Positions 49,353 to 60,270 of a DNA stretch of 64,000 nucleotides are shown in pieces. The position numbers and the translations under genes are program-made. The notes under the pieces are model-generated. The model was not told the DNA's origin, did no database searches, and saw nothing but the letters and a program-made list of their open reading frames with translations. Position 1 is the first letter of the stretch; each line of letters opens with the position of its first letter. The DNA comes from Taeniopygia guttata (lineage: Eukaryota; Chordata; Aves; Passeriformes; Estrildidae), in assembly GCF_048771995.1 (NCBI RefSeq), contig NC_133024.1:54533001-54597000 (forward strand), in the 5' to 3' direction.

Positions 49353-49385
49353 CACTTAAATATCAAGACACTGACAGATGATGTG
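49353..49385 (+). CDS. DIAPH3: DIAPH3 exon 2 (33-nt micro-exon)
   Basis: Eleven codons, HLNIKTLTDDV, correspond to the segment between the KPKF end of exon 1 and the LD-FASIRIP start of exon 3 in mammalian DIAPH3. The acceptor is 'gtttgatttacag|CAC' and the donor is GTG|GTAAGA at 49386. Both junctions are phase 0, so skipping would keep the frame and remove 11 residues. It is too short to be found as an open frame and was placed from the protein match plus splice sites. Confidence 0.88.
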
Positions 49386-49801
49386 GTAAGACAACTTAAG
49401 TTTTGCTTTGGCTGGGTTAAGCAAATAACCTTACTGCTAATGCAATAGAAATAACCTTACTAATACAAGAAACTATCTTAACTTTGAGGATAATTTAGTT
49501 AATTGGCAAAGTTTCACTGAACTGGTAATTATCTGTAACATGATCAGTATGAGTAGCAAAAATGTATGGATGTCTTTGAAGTATGCTCTAATCACAGCTA
49601 AATGAGCCTGACACAGGTAATTGTGGCAATCTACATGCAGTATAGTTAAGATATCTGTGATTGCATGTTTACTATTAAAGTTACTTAGGCTGCATGGCTA
49701 GCTTAAAATAAAATGTTTAACAAAGTAACATTTGCTTGTGGAATTCATTAATGCTTGTTCAAACCACCTTAAGTATATTCAGTGTCATGCTTAATACAGT
49801 G

Positions 49802-49873
49802 TTTCTTTCTTTTTTTTTCTTTTTTCTTTTTCTTTTTTCTTTCTTTTTCTTTCTTTTTTTTTTCTTTTTCTCT
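49802..49873. repeat. 72-nt pure pyrimidine (T-rich) tract
   Basis: An unbroken run of T and C (T-runs separated by single C) extends after one G (49874) for about another 13 bases. It begins about 415 bp downstream of the micro-exon donor. It may bind polypyrimidine-tract proteins in RNA or form triplex DNA, but no function can be read from it. Confidence 0.9.
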
Positions 49874-49989
49874 GTCTTTTTCTTTTCATCTCTGAGCCCT
49901 GAGTTTCAGCCTAATGTTCTCTGTTTAGCCAGGCTGGTCTTTTTCTCCACTGGGTTTTCTTAGAGCATATGGGGACAGCCTGTTTCTGT

Positions 49990-50350
49990 ATCTTTAAAAT
50001 TTTCCTTATTAAAGTATGCTCAGCCTTCCTGGACTTCTTTACTCATCAGAATTAATTCCCAAGGGACTTTGTCAATCCATGTCTTAAAAACTCTAAAGTC
50101 TGCCTGCCAGAAGCCCAAAGTGGCGGTTCTGCTGGTGCCCATCCTTACTTTATTCAGAATTGAGAACTTTAACAATTGTGTGCTTCCACTGCCCAAAATG
50201 GCCACTGTGCACACCATTTCACCCACTAGTCCTTCTCTGCTCACAAACAACAGATTTACTGGGACAGCTCCCTTGGTAGGTTGGGAGGGGATTCACCTGG
50301 CACCCCAAGCAGGGGTCTCTTATGTCCCCTCCTGCCTGTTGGGGTGATCT
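49990..50350 (-). mobile_element. CR1 LINE ORF2 internal fragment
   Basis: A minus-strand frame (50020-50250) reads REGLVGEM, LLKFSIL, SRTATLGFWQADFRVFKTW and DKVPWELIL, the linker between endonuclease and reverse transcriptase in CR1 ORF2. The open reading is short and flanked by degraded sequence. It is an internal piece without the 3' end and has no function of its own. Confidence 0.8.
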
Positions 50351-51502
50351 TCCACTTTCTGAGATGCAGTTTACTGGCATGCCTGACTCAGTGTTGGCAG
50401 AGGGGGGACAGTAAGACTCAGAAAGGTTAACTAAACCTGCATATTAACAGAATTTTATTAAAAGATATCTTATGGAGACAAAAAAGAAAAGCATGCTAAA
50501 ATTTGTTAGAACATCAAATTATACTGATTTCATAGCAACTGCTTTAAAGATTAGAAAGGCTGTATAATTTTCAGTATATAGAGAAATAAGATTCAGAGTG
50601 AAATATTGTCTACACATTTAGGATGTGATTGTGCACAGGTCTAAATACTATACATTTTAGATTGGTAAAATAATCTCTGAGATTGAGTTTATTAGGAATA
50701 AGAAGTAATTTTATCAAAGGGATTCTTCTGTGTATCTTGGTTTATGCAAGTCTTACTCTTCCTAAAAGCTCTACTGCTAGCAGTGGAATTTCTCACATAC
50801 TAAGAAGTTAATCTTGTAGAGCAATTTGACTGTCAGAGAAAGAATATATTTTTTAATCTTCTGGAGCTTCAAGGAGGAAAAATATGTTAAGAGGTCTTTG
50901 ACTCAGAGTATTGGAAGTAACTTCTTTGATCTTTTGAGAAGTATTTCTGCTGGTTGCTTTAAGTTCTGAAGATACTGAAATGAATTTTTGCAACCCAGTT
51001 CATAGTGTCGGTTCCCTATCCAGTAAGAATAATAATTATTTCAAGTGAAGACACAGGATTTGTTCCACTTTGTATTCTCCTTTTGTTCTTTCCTATGTTG
51101 TTAATATTCCCCTAAGCCTTTGTCAGCATCAGGGTTCTACAGCAGACTTTCATGACTGAGCTGTTGGCTTCTGTGACTAAAATGACTGGCAAAATGTCTG
51201 GGAGACTGAGTTATTCTGTAGCCCTTGAGCAGATTTTCTAGATGTGAAAAAATGTGTTTACTGAGTATATAAATAGCAGGCAGTCAAAAACGTTAACTTG
51301 AAGTTAAAGGGTGGCAGTACTTTTTGTCCTACATATCTATAAGGCAGAGCGGGAACACACGGAAAAAGAGCAAAAAACTATAAGCAATACTCTTGGCTTT
51401 ATGCTTTCACTCAGGAACGGAATATTTTATACCCGTATATATTTCATATCAGAACTCTGCTAAGACTGTGCTTAGTGATCACCATCAGTATCTTGATGGC
51501 CC

Positions 51503-51526
51503 ATATATATATATATATATATATAT

Positions 51527-51557
<31 letters not shown>

Positions 51558-51564
51558 TATATAT
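51503..51564. repeat. (AT)n-(TTTA)n compound microsatellite
   Basis: About thirteen AT units run into six to seven TTTA units and then a short ATAT stretch. It is a compound simple repeat, probably length-polymorphic. The frame spanning it (51393-51641) is an artefact. Confidence 0.92.
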
Positions 51565-51733
51565 GTGAATGTGTGTGTCTCTTCATGAGACTGGGAGTGA
51601 AAGAAGAAAGGTTGTTCAGTAGTTCTAGTAATGTATTTTAGGTTAAACCATAATAATTCTGTAATGCTATGTTTTCATGATAAGGTATCAGAAGTTGTGT
51701 CCTCGGGAAGGCAACCTATGAGGAAAATACCTT

Positions 51734-52250
51734 TGTCAGGGACCAAAGACTGGTCTAAGGCCTGACCTATTTGGTCTGTGATTGTGCATGTCAGCAAGAT
51801 AATGTAGAAGAAGAATTTATTGTTAGTTGGTAGAACTAACCTTCAGAAATGAAACTGTATCAGTGGAATTAATTCTTTGAAAGGGGAATAATAAAGCTGT
51901 TGTTGGCAAGGAGGTGTGATCATGGGCTGTTGAGAGTTATTCTCATACACTGGCCCCATGTGAGATGATGTTGAAACTGGCCACTCCTGAGGGGGAGGTA
52001 TAAGAGTGGAGGAGAGAGGATGACATGATGCACACTGTTTTTATCAGGGGGATGCCCTGAAGGTGTGCTGACCTCCTGCCTCTCCCAGTCAGGAGCTATG
52101 CTCTACCTCCTTCTCCTGCTCAGCATCTTCTCCAACATCCAGGGGTTGGTATGTATTTATTGCTAACACGACTAATAAAATTGGCTTGCTTTGCTATTCT
52201 GACTCTGTCTTGAGTTTTTTGTGTGCAGGCATCCTACTGAACCTGTAACA
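51734..52250 (+). mobile_element. 517-bp solo LTR in intron 2, sense orientation
   Basis: It starts TGTCAGGGACC and ends CTGTAACA. It is flanked by ATACCTT on both sides (51727-51733 and 52251-52257). The true duplication may be 5 bp (ERVL-like) with chance extension. A TATAAG box (51999-52004) and AATAAA (52174-52179, about 71 bp before the end) fit an LTR read on the + strand. Only the LTR remains. Confidence 0.82.
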
Positions 52251-52556
52251 ATACCTTTCTGCATCTTTCTTCCTTCCCCCTTTCATTCCTTCTCCTCCAG
52301 ACGGCTTACAGTAGCCTTTGGGAATTTTAAAGATTTTGAATAATCTTTGAATACCCTTGAAACCAACATGATCCTTTTTCTTGGAGCCAGCATGTTATTG
52401 CGTATGGTTCAGGTCTTGCTTAAGATCAGACTTTTAATTAGGAACATCACCTGGACATATGCCCAAAAGATGGATAGTTTGGAGTGGAGGAGTGTGTGGG
52501 ACTGTATGGGCTGGTGTCTAGGGCAGTGGTCTGTGCTTGCACTTTACCCCTAGCAA

Positions 52557-52990
52557 GTGCATAATCCAGAAAAACTAGTAAAAGTTTTGGCCTTGGAAAA
52601 GGTGTGCTGTCACCCTAGCAACCCAGGAGGACCCAAACCACTGCAATGTGTTGGGGCCTGGCCCAGGCCTACTGAGCCATGCCCAGCACTGCCCAGTGCT
52701 CTCAGGAGGGAAAGAAGGTCTCTGAATCCGACAGCGAGACACCAACCCCTGCAGCTGCTCCAGCCACCGTGACAGACACTGTGGTTAGTTCAAGCCTGAT
52801 GACAACAGTGCCACTGAAGCAGAGACAAAAACATATGCTGGTGTCACTTGCCCCTGTACACAAGCAGAAGAAATGTATATGAAAGTAACCCTTCAAAAAA
52901 GATTTAGCAAAAGCAGTCAAGGAGAACAAGGAGGTTGGAGAGAGTGGAGCAGGTGAAGGAGCAGGGCCATCACAAGGGCCATTTTCAGTG
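52557..52990 (+). pseudogene. Probable ERV gag-type fragment
   Basis: The segment resembles a dispersed retroviral gag-like sequence I associate with bird genomes: 'caacccaggaggacccaaacc', 'ggggcctggcccaggcctactgagcc', 'gacaccaacccctgcagctg', 'ccaccgtgacagacactgtgg'. Two overlapping frames share it (52557-52772 and 52679-52882), as expected for a frameshifted, decayed coding region. No protease, polymerase or envelope part is present. It is not attached to the solo LTR at 51734-52250, whose target duplication closes before it. The family is inferred from memory and is not certain. Confidence 0.4.
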
Positions 52991-55900
52991 CTGTTACTAA
53001 GGCCATCCCTTACAGTGATAATGTTTTTTTTTACATGCATGTGCTGGATTTAATTTTTGAGGAATTTCTTGATATAGGAATAGGTGATTTGATGTGTTAA
53101 TTAAGGGAGAGATGAGGGAGGCAGGGTGGCAGTGAAGTAACACCTTTTATTCCTGCATGCATAGCAGCTCTGTTAGTAGGTGATATCTTGATAAGGTGTA
53201 GTGCCAAAAATTATTCTAGCAGTAACCCATTGATTCCTGCATTATCGTGTGTAAGTTCAATATAAGCTCTTTTGTTATGGAGGATGGTATAAGAAGTCAT
53301 CACAAAGATCAAAATCAGAGCACAAAAAGATTTACTTTCTAGGGACCTGATTAGAAAGTGTGATGAGCCAGAAAGTTTGTATTGTGGATTTCTGTGTAAC
53401 TTTCATTTTTCAGGGCCATGGTGTAGGCATAAAATCACTTTCTTATTTCATGGGCTCTCAGTGGAATAATAGTCAACCTGTGAAATAAACCAATAAAACC
53501 TTGTCATTCTTCCTTGATGGTTGCTTAATTTTGGCTCATACAGATATTTTTCTTACTGTCCTAGAGCACTGTTCCTGTGTGCATCTATATGTATCCATTG
53601 ATAAAATAAATACAAAAAATTAGAAAAGATGCAAGGTCAAACCTGCTTTAAACTCGAGTAAAACTGTATCAAAGCTAAGCTTAGCTATAGCCTGTTGGTT
53701 AGCCTCATTTAAAATGTTTTGGTGTAACATGGAAGATTATTGACCTTTTTTTTTGCCATTTCCTCCTCTATGCACTTGGATCGCCAGCAGCATCAGTGGT
53801 AGATTTCATTACACACAAGCAATGAAATTTCTATTCTTTCTGTATAGTGCTTTCTGTGGACCATGAAATTATTTGCCTGTATGGAATACTGAGAAGTATT
53901 AACTTTTCTGAAGCACTATCAATGTATAATTCAAAAGGGAAGCATATGTAGAATATCCACACTCTACTACTGTGCAAATCTTGTGAATTCCCTTTTATTA
54001 ATGTATGTGAATCTTCTTTTTAGACTGCATTGTTTTAAATTATTTAAAGTAATTTAAAGTTTGACACATCTTTAAATGTCTTTATAATCTTATTATCTCA
54101 ATTTGTCTTAAATGTTCTGTCTGATCAAATATATTCCAAGATGTGCTTTCCTCCTCTAGGATGAGTGGTATAGGATTTGGTTAAGATGGGGAATATTAAT
54201 GTTACAGTGTAATGTATAATGATGCAAAACATTTACTATACATTCAAAAGAAACTTAAAACTAAAACATAAACTAAAAATGGGAACAAGGGAAATATCTC
54301 TTTTCAAGGAGGACTAGGCTCTTCTCCCTGAATAAGGGCTGTCTGTTTCTACAGACCTCTGGGACTGCATGTGATATTTCATGGTAGTTCTGCCCTGACC
54401 AGGACTTCTGTTGTGGCTGCTGTGTGTAGCAGGAGAAGGAAGAGGAGACACTTGGGGAGTACAGACTGTAAAGAAGGGACTGAGATTTTTCAGGAGATAC
54501 TGGAAAGGGAATTTAGGGCACAGCTGTCTTAAACCAAATTTGTTCTCTATTCACTGATTCATGGGTTGAAATCCATTATTTCAGGCAAAGTGTCTTCCCT
54601 CTACACCCGTTTCAAGTCTGTATGTGAACCATCTGCAAATACAATGGCTTGTGTCTTAGGTTATGCACTTTATAGTGAAGATGTGGGGGCATGGAGAAGC
54701 TACTGGCTAACTCATTTTTAGGAGTGGGCATTTTGCCTTTCATCAGTATTCTGTGAAAGATGTTGCTTGAAAAGACGAGTCTCATATAATAGTATTTTTT
54801 TACAATTCCAGTCTAATCACTTCAGTATGAAGTCTGGCTTCATCTCCCCATGCTTTCCATAGACTTCTGATCTTAAAAGCAGGAAGGGAAGTTGCTTTCT
54901 AGTCAAGATGCAAGATGGTTTTTGCTACTGATGACTACTACTTCACTTCCAGTGATGTTACCCTCCCTTTTGCTTTTGTTGCATTCTTTGTCTTCCTGGG
55001 TCTTACCTATGTAATTATTCCTGTAGAGTATGCTCTTCCTCATTGCCTATTGGTTTGATGTGACACAGAAAAGCCCCATCATCCATGCTGAGCTCTTTTG
55101 TGTTTATGCTATATTAATTTTCTGCTTTTGCATGTTCTGCAACTATCTGTGAGTTAGATCTTATGATCTATTTCTATGTTAACCAAAAACTTTCTTTTCA
55201 ATTTTGAACTGGAAGAATTAGAGTCTTTATATTTCTGTAAGTCTCTCTTTATGAATGTCTCATAGTCAATTCTTGCTCTGACTAGAGTGGAACACTTGTA
55301 CCAAATTTTTGCTACTGATTTTCTTTGCTCTCTCTGATCTTAATGCCACAGATGCTATAATAACTTTACTTGTCATTTAGTTTGGTAACTGATGTACTTG
55401 TCTCAAGATACTTATCTCAAAGATATATTGAAGCCTTAGAATATTTTTGCATAACATTCCAAGACAGAAGTCTGTTGATATGGTTAAAATCTTGTCCAAA
55501 ATCTCTTATGCATCAAATGTTTCTGTAACTTTTCTTTTATGTTGAGAAGTGTGATGTTGCTACTTGTATCTGTTCAAAATGGTGTTACAAAGATGATGAT
55601 GTAGCGCATCTCATTATGTGTCCACTGCTTTTGCCTTCTGTTGGTCCTTGCCCACGTACCTTAAAACATACAAGCTCTAGCATGGAAAATGCGTAAAGTT
55701 TCACTTAGTAACTCTTGATCAAAAAGTTTGCAAATATCTAACCAGTTAAAAATGCCACAACCCAAACCACTTTTCTAAAAAATGTTTTTGGATCTTGGAA
55801 GGGTTAATAAAGCCAGAGCAATTGACGTGTGCTGGGGATTAGTCATAAGGATCATTCATGAAATCATAAACGTACTCTACAAAGCTTTAATAGAGGAGTC

Positions 55901-56469
55901 AATGGTTTCTCCAAAATGAGTTTCTAAATAATTGGAACAAAGGCACTAAACTTTGTATTACATGATGCAAAAAGAAGTAGAAATAGAAAGAAAATAAATA
56001 GAACTATATCTTAGTTATGCTAACTTGTCTTTTAATAAAGAGTAGTTTCTTTGCATGCCTATATATTCTGTAGCCACGTTAGGAGTACAGCTGTTTCTGG
56101 GTAACTAAAACCGCTTTAAAACTATGCTTTTGGTAAATAAGCCTGCTTTCTCATATTCTACATGTAACGCTTGGAAAGACTTCTTCATAAATTGGTTTTG
56201 TAGATATCTATTCCTCCAAACTTTCTGTAAAATTCTGATGTTCTGCATGATTACTTTCTAACGTAATGGGATTCTGGTTGGTTAACTCCAGTGCTAGGCA
56301 ACTGACCATCATATGTATCTTTAGGAAAAGCCTTTAGAATGAGGCAGTTAAATAACAGGTAAGCTACCGCATCAAAATAAGAATGTTCAACTTCCAAGAA
56401 CACCCATCTTAATTAGGGTTACATAGAATGGAAGCAGTATGTGATATGTTATACCTTTTGTGTTTTCAG

Positions 56470-56643
56470 TTGGATAGATTTGCCAGTATAAGAATTCCAA
56501 AAAGTAAAAAAGAAAGACCTCCTCTGCCACATATGAAGCAGTCACATTCTACAGATTGGTCATCCACACCCATGGACCCGGAGGATTTTGCTACAAAACC
56601 GTTGTCGGAAAGAGAAATCATAGCACTGTTTGAAAAAATGATG
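56470..56643 (+). CDS. DIAPH3: DIAPH3 exon 3
   Basis: Fifty-eight codons (residues 62-119 of the joined frame). The exon starts LDRFASIRIPKSKKERPPLP, the characteristic DIAPH3 segment, and ends LSEREIIALFEKMM. It leads into the GTPase-binding domain that contacts Rho-family GTPases and, in the resting state, the C-terminal autoinhibitory DAD. The acceptor is 'gtgttttcag|TTG' and the donor ATG|GTAAGA at 56644, both phase 0. The middle (residues about 81-103, HMKQSHSTDWSS onward) is poorly conserved against mammals, while both ends are close. ERPPLP and FEKMM distinguish DIAPH3 from its paralogues DIAPH1 and DIAPH2 when taken with exon 1. Confidence 0.94.
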
Positions 56644-59600
56644 GTAAGAGTCTTATACTTCCTTTTACTTAAAGAAAGACAACATGGCTAAGTGATAGGT
56701 GGAACAGGTATTCTTCTGTGCATGTGTTCCAATCTTTACCTGAATTATTAATATTGTTGTGTGAGTTGTAATTGTGTGTTTATTAGGATGTTTCTCAGGA
56801 AATAAAGTATTTGAATAATCTTTGCAAATTTTTGTTCCAAGTATATTTCAAACAGAAATTAGAAGTGAGATTATGCAACACGTTTTGAGGAGGAACAAGA
56901 AATGGGGGATCCTTCTTCCTTTTAAGATGGTCTGAAACCTTCACAAAGAGATTTTATACCTTCAAATGTCACAGCCATATTGAATTCTCAATTTATATGC
57001 CATGTCACTCTTGCACAAAGAGAGAGAATTGCCTCCAAAGCAGCATTTGTCTGCAAGTTTGCTTATTTCCTTAGTTGTCATTGTTAGTGCACTACAAAAG
57101 AGCAGTCACAAAGATCATGTGGCATTGGTAGCACCTCAGTAGGTTGAGCTTTTTGTCATGATGATGACATTTTGGGCAATTGAAAACTAAACAGGGAACA
57201 GCCATGAGAGAAGAGTGACTGAAATCTGAAGAGCACAAGAGAACACTAACAAAGAGAATGAGGCCTAGATTATTATTTCTTTCTCTGCCTTACAGCAAGT
57301 AACAAGTAACTCTTGAAATACTAAGGGACTACCAGGGACTAGCATGTGGAGAAAATGCAATGTGCAATGAGAGAAGTACCTTTGTGTTTAGGATTTTGTG
57401 GAATTTGTACTTCCTAGTAGTCAGTGATGGTAGTTTAGTTTGGAAGAAGCTTTTGTAGAACTTTTGAGAACTATAACTGGAGGGTTTTCATGGTTAAGCT
57501 AGTGAGGGAAAGGAATAATTAAGTATTACCAACTTTTGTATTTGTACTTGTTGCCAAATGGTTCATTTTTCTTTGATGTCTTGCTTCTCTTAAAAATTTC
57601 ACTGTAACTGATAATTGCTCAAATGTTAGGAAATGGGAGTGTTCTCTTTAAAAAACTTGAAGGTGTGCATCTTTCCACACGCCTCTTGCATTTAGATTGT
57701 ATTTCTCTACCATCCTACAGACAATCTGGTATAGGGTAGTCTGTGATGTTATACTGTGCTATAAATAAAGGGAAACTTTCAATAAATCCTCAGAAACCTA
57801 CTACTGCATGTCTAGATAAATATAGATGCTTATATCAATGGATTCTTAAATAATTCATTCCAATTTTAAAACTACTTTGCAAAATATGTTAAAGTACTGA
57901 TGACATCTGGATGATTTGAATGCTTTCCTAGTTTCATTAAATAACAAAGCACTTAAACTTGTATTAAGCTACTTTATCAGTGTTGTTTTATCTATAACAT
58001 GCACTACAGAAAGGATTTTTCAGATTATCCACATTTGAATGGGCTGAAATAAAGCTAGTTTAGTCACAGTAGATTACATAGCTAATTATATATTGTAGCC
58101 TCTAGTTTGCTGTTCTGATGAAATTAAGTGATTTGGAGGGGTGGTTTGGTGAACAGTTTGAACAATTTGTTGTAGCCAGGCTTTTAGAACTAATTTTGTA
58201 TGAAAAATAGTCAATGTGTTAGTACTGAAGGGAGAAGTTTTTAAATTCTTGGGTTTACTGAATGTCTTACCTTGTACTTGGGGTTATCCTGGATGCATAT
58301 AGCTTCCTTCTCCTAGTATTTTATGCAGTGGCATCTTGTGTGGTTTTCATGGCAAAAATTATGAAAGAGCTCATAAAACCAGATGGTTAAAGATAATAAT
58401 TAACTGTCATTTACCTCCTTTAATTTCTGTTACTGCTATTTCCTAGTGATATTAGGAAAATATCCATGTGAAATGATGTATTCTTCTTTTCCAAAGAGGT
58501 ATTGCTTACCTGTAGAATATATTTCAGTTATTTAAGAAATAAAGGATGGAGATGAATTATTTTATTAACTAAGCAATATCTGTTATGCCCCTTGTATCAC
58601 TCTAGTCTGTATAAATTAATTGTCTCAATGATGTTTCATTTGTTAAAAACAAGAACAAAGAAATTACTTTTTACTGTACACACAGAATATTTCCCATAAA
58701 TTAACCTGCTGTTATATCTAGGCCTATGGAATACAGTTTGTTTTGATAGGTTTCTTAATTCTTGGGGTTTTTTTTGTTTTTTGTTTAGAAGTTAGATACT
58801 TTTATTTAAGTTTAGAAGCTGCTTTTCAGAACACATGAAAGAGACAGTCTGAAAGAAACTACTTTAAATAGAAGAATGAACTTTGCAATAGCTACATGAT
58901 AACGTGAAAAGGGTTTTTTTTAGTTCAAGTCCAAAATTAACCCTATCCCAGCTGAAACCAGGACAGGGGTCAAGCCTATTCTGCAATCACTTTTCAAAGC
59001 TTGGATTTATACAAAAGTGTAAATGTTTCTAGGAACTGTGATTCATTCTCTTCTACTCAGCATGAAAGCCATTGAAAGACAAGGGAACTTAAGTTTTGGT
59101 GTAGTACAAATTCTAAGCATTGTCTGTTCTGTTTTTTTATGATTCCTGACTAGGTGAAATAACTTTGATATCAAGATGGTTACTCACTGATTTTGTAGCA
59201 TTGCTCCTGCCAAAGCTGGTGCGGATTCACCTCATGAGTCTCTGCTGAAAATAACTGCAGTTAATTCTTGCTGAGCTTGAGTAATGCATGTAGTAAAGCA
59301 CATACTGTATGTGCCTTATATGTGTGTGTAAAAATTGTTAATTTTTCTTGAAAACTTTTTTTAAAATTTTGTTTTACTATTTTCCCTTTTATTCATTAAC
59401 TTACACCATGTTGAGAAATGCCATTTCTCACAGATATGCAACTGATTACAAAGATCAGAGCATTTCTAGGCTGGAACAGGAGAACTCCCTGTGTCAGAAA
59501 TGCTAGTGCTATTCAGAAGTGTCACTTGTGTGGTTTTAAGTGATGGTCTCTCTCTGCTCTTTTTGACCTCTGGATTTATGTTGGGGTGAATGAATTATGA

Positions 59601-60165
59601 TGGGGTTTTGATAATGATTGAATGTTTTGATTTAATCCTTTGGAAATTTGGCCTTTCTTATTGCAAAGGTGATTATTGATTTGTGAACTAGTTTCAGTGC
59701 AAACCATATTCTGCTGCGAAGGTGAAGCATTTGGGAATAGAGGAAGAGAATTACAGAATAAATTAAAAATTAAAATAGAAAGTAAAAATATGTAAAATAC
59801 TGGTTTGAGTACATTTATAAATGTTTTGAGAAGTATTAAATAATGCTCTTCTGTAGTTTGGTGCACATGTGTGTGGAACTGTAGGTCTTTCCTATGAATA
59901 GTGTACTAAAAATGGTTGTGATACACTTGTTAATCCTAGCATAGTTGACTGTTTTTGGTTTCTTTCAGTCTGAGTTCAGAGGGAATATGGATAAGAATTT
60001 TTAAGGTTTTGATAACATCTTATGAAAAGTGTTTGCATAACAGCTTTCAGTTGTTTGAGTTTGTATTTTTGTGTCTTTATTTATTTAAGTCAGTCTCTTA
60101 CATTAAAATCATTCTGTTGATGTACGGCATTTAAGACTGTTTTTTTTTTTTCTATCCCATTCTAG
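56644..60165 (+). other. DIAPH3: DIAPH3 intron 3 (3.5 kb)
   Basis: It opens with GTAAGA and closes with a long T-run and 'tctatcccattctag'. No repeat family or further exon was recognised. The minus-strand frame at 59576-59866 shows no domain. Confidence 0.8.
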
Positions 60166-60270
60166 GAAGATATGAATTTAAATGAAGACAGGAAGATGCC
60201 ATTGAGAGAAAAGGATTTTAATACCAAAAAAGAAATGGTGATGCAATATATTAGCACTGCTTCCAAGTCT
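60166..60270 (+). CDS. DIAPH3: DIAPH3 exon 4
   Basis: Thirty-five codons (residues 120-154): EDMNLNEDRKMPLREKDF, then KKEMVMQYISTASKS. EDMNLNE and LREKDF are near-invariant in diaphanous formins and belong to the start of the GTPase-binding/FH3 (diaphanous inhibitory) region. KKEMVMQYI favours DIAPH3. The acceptor is 'cccattctag|GAA' and the donor TCT|GTAAGT at 60271, both phase 0. Exons 1-4 total 462 nt with no frame break. The remaining domains (rest of the inhibitory region, FH1, FH2, DAD) must lie beyond the right edge. Confidence 0.95.

Larger units (their letters stand above)
49386..56469 (+). other. DIAPH3: DIAPH3 intron 2 (7.1 kb)
   Basis: It opens with GTAAGA and closes with 'accttttgtgttttcag'. 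It contains a pure pyrimidine tract, an internal CR1 fragment, an AT/TTTA microsatellite, a solo LTR and a probable gag-type ERV fragment. From about 53.0 to 56.4 kb nothing was recognised: AT-rich sequence with short frames only. Confidence 0.8.

Noticed and set aside
50069..50347. 92-codon + strand frame
   Set aside because: It is the antisense shadow of a CR1 ORF2 fragment readable on the minus strand.
51393..51641. 82-codon + strand frame
   Set aside because: It runs through the AT/TTTA microsatellite, giving a Tyr/Ile and Phe/Ile/Tyr/Leu repeat with no biological support.
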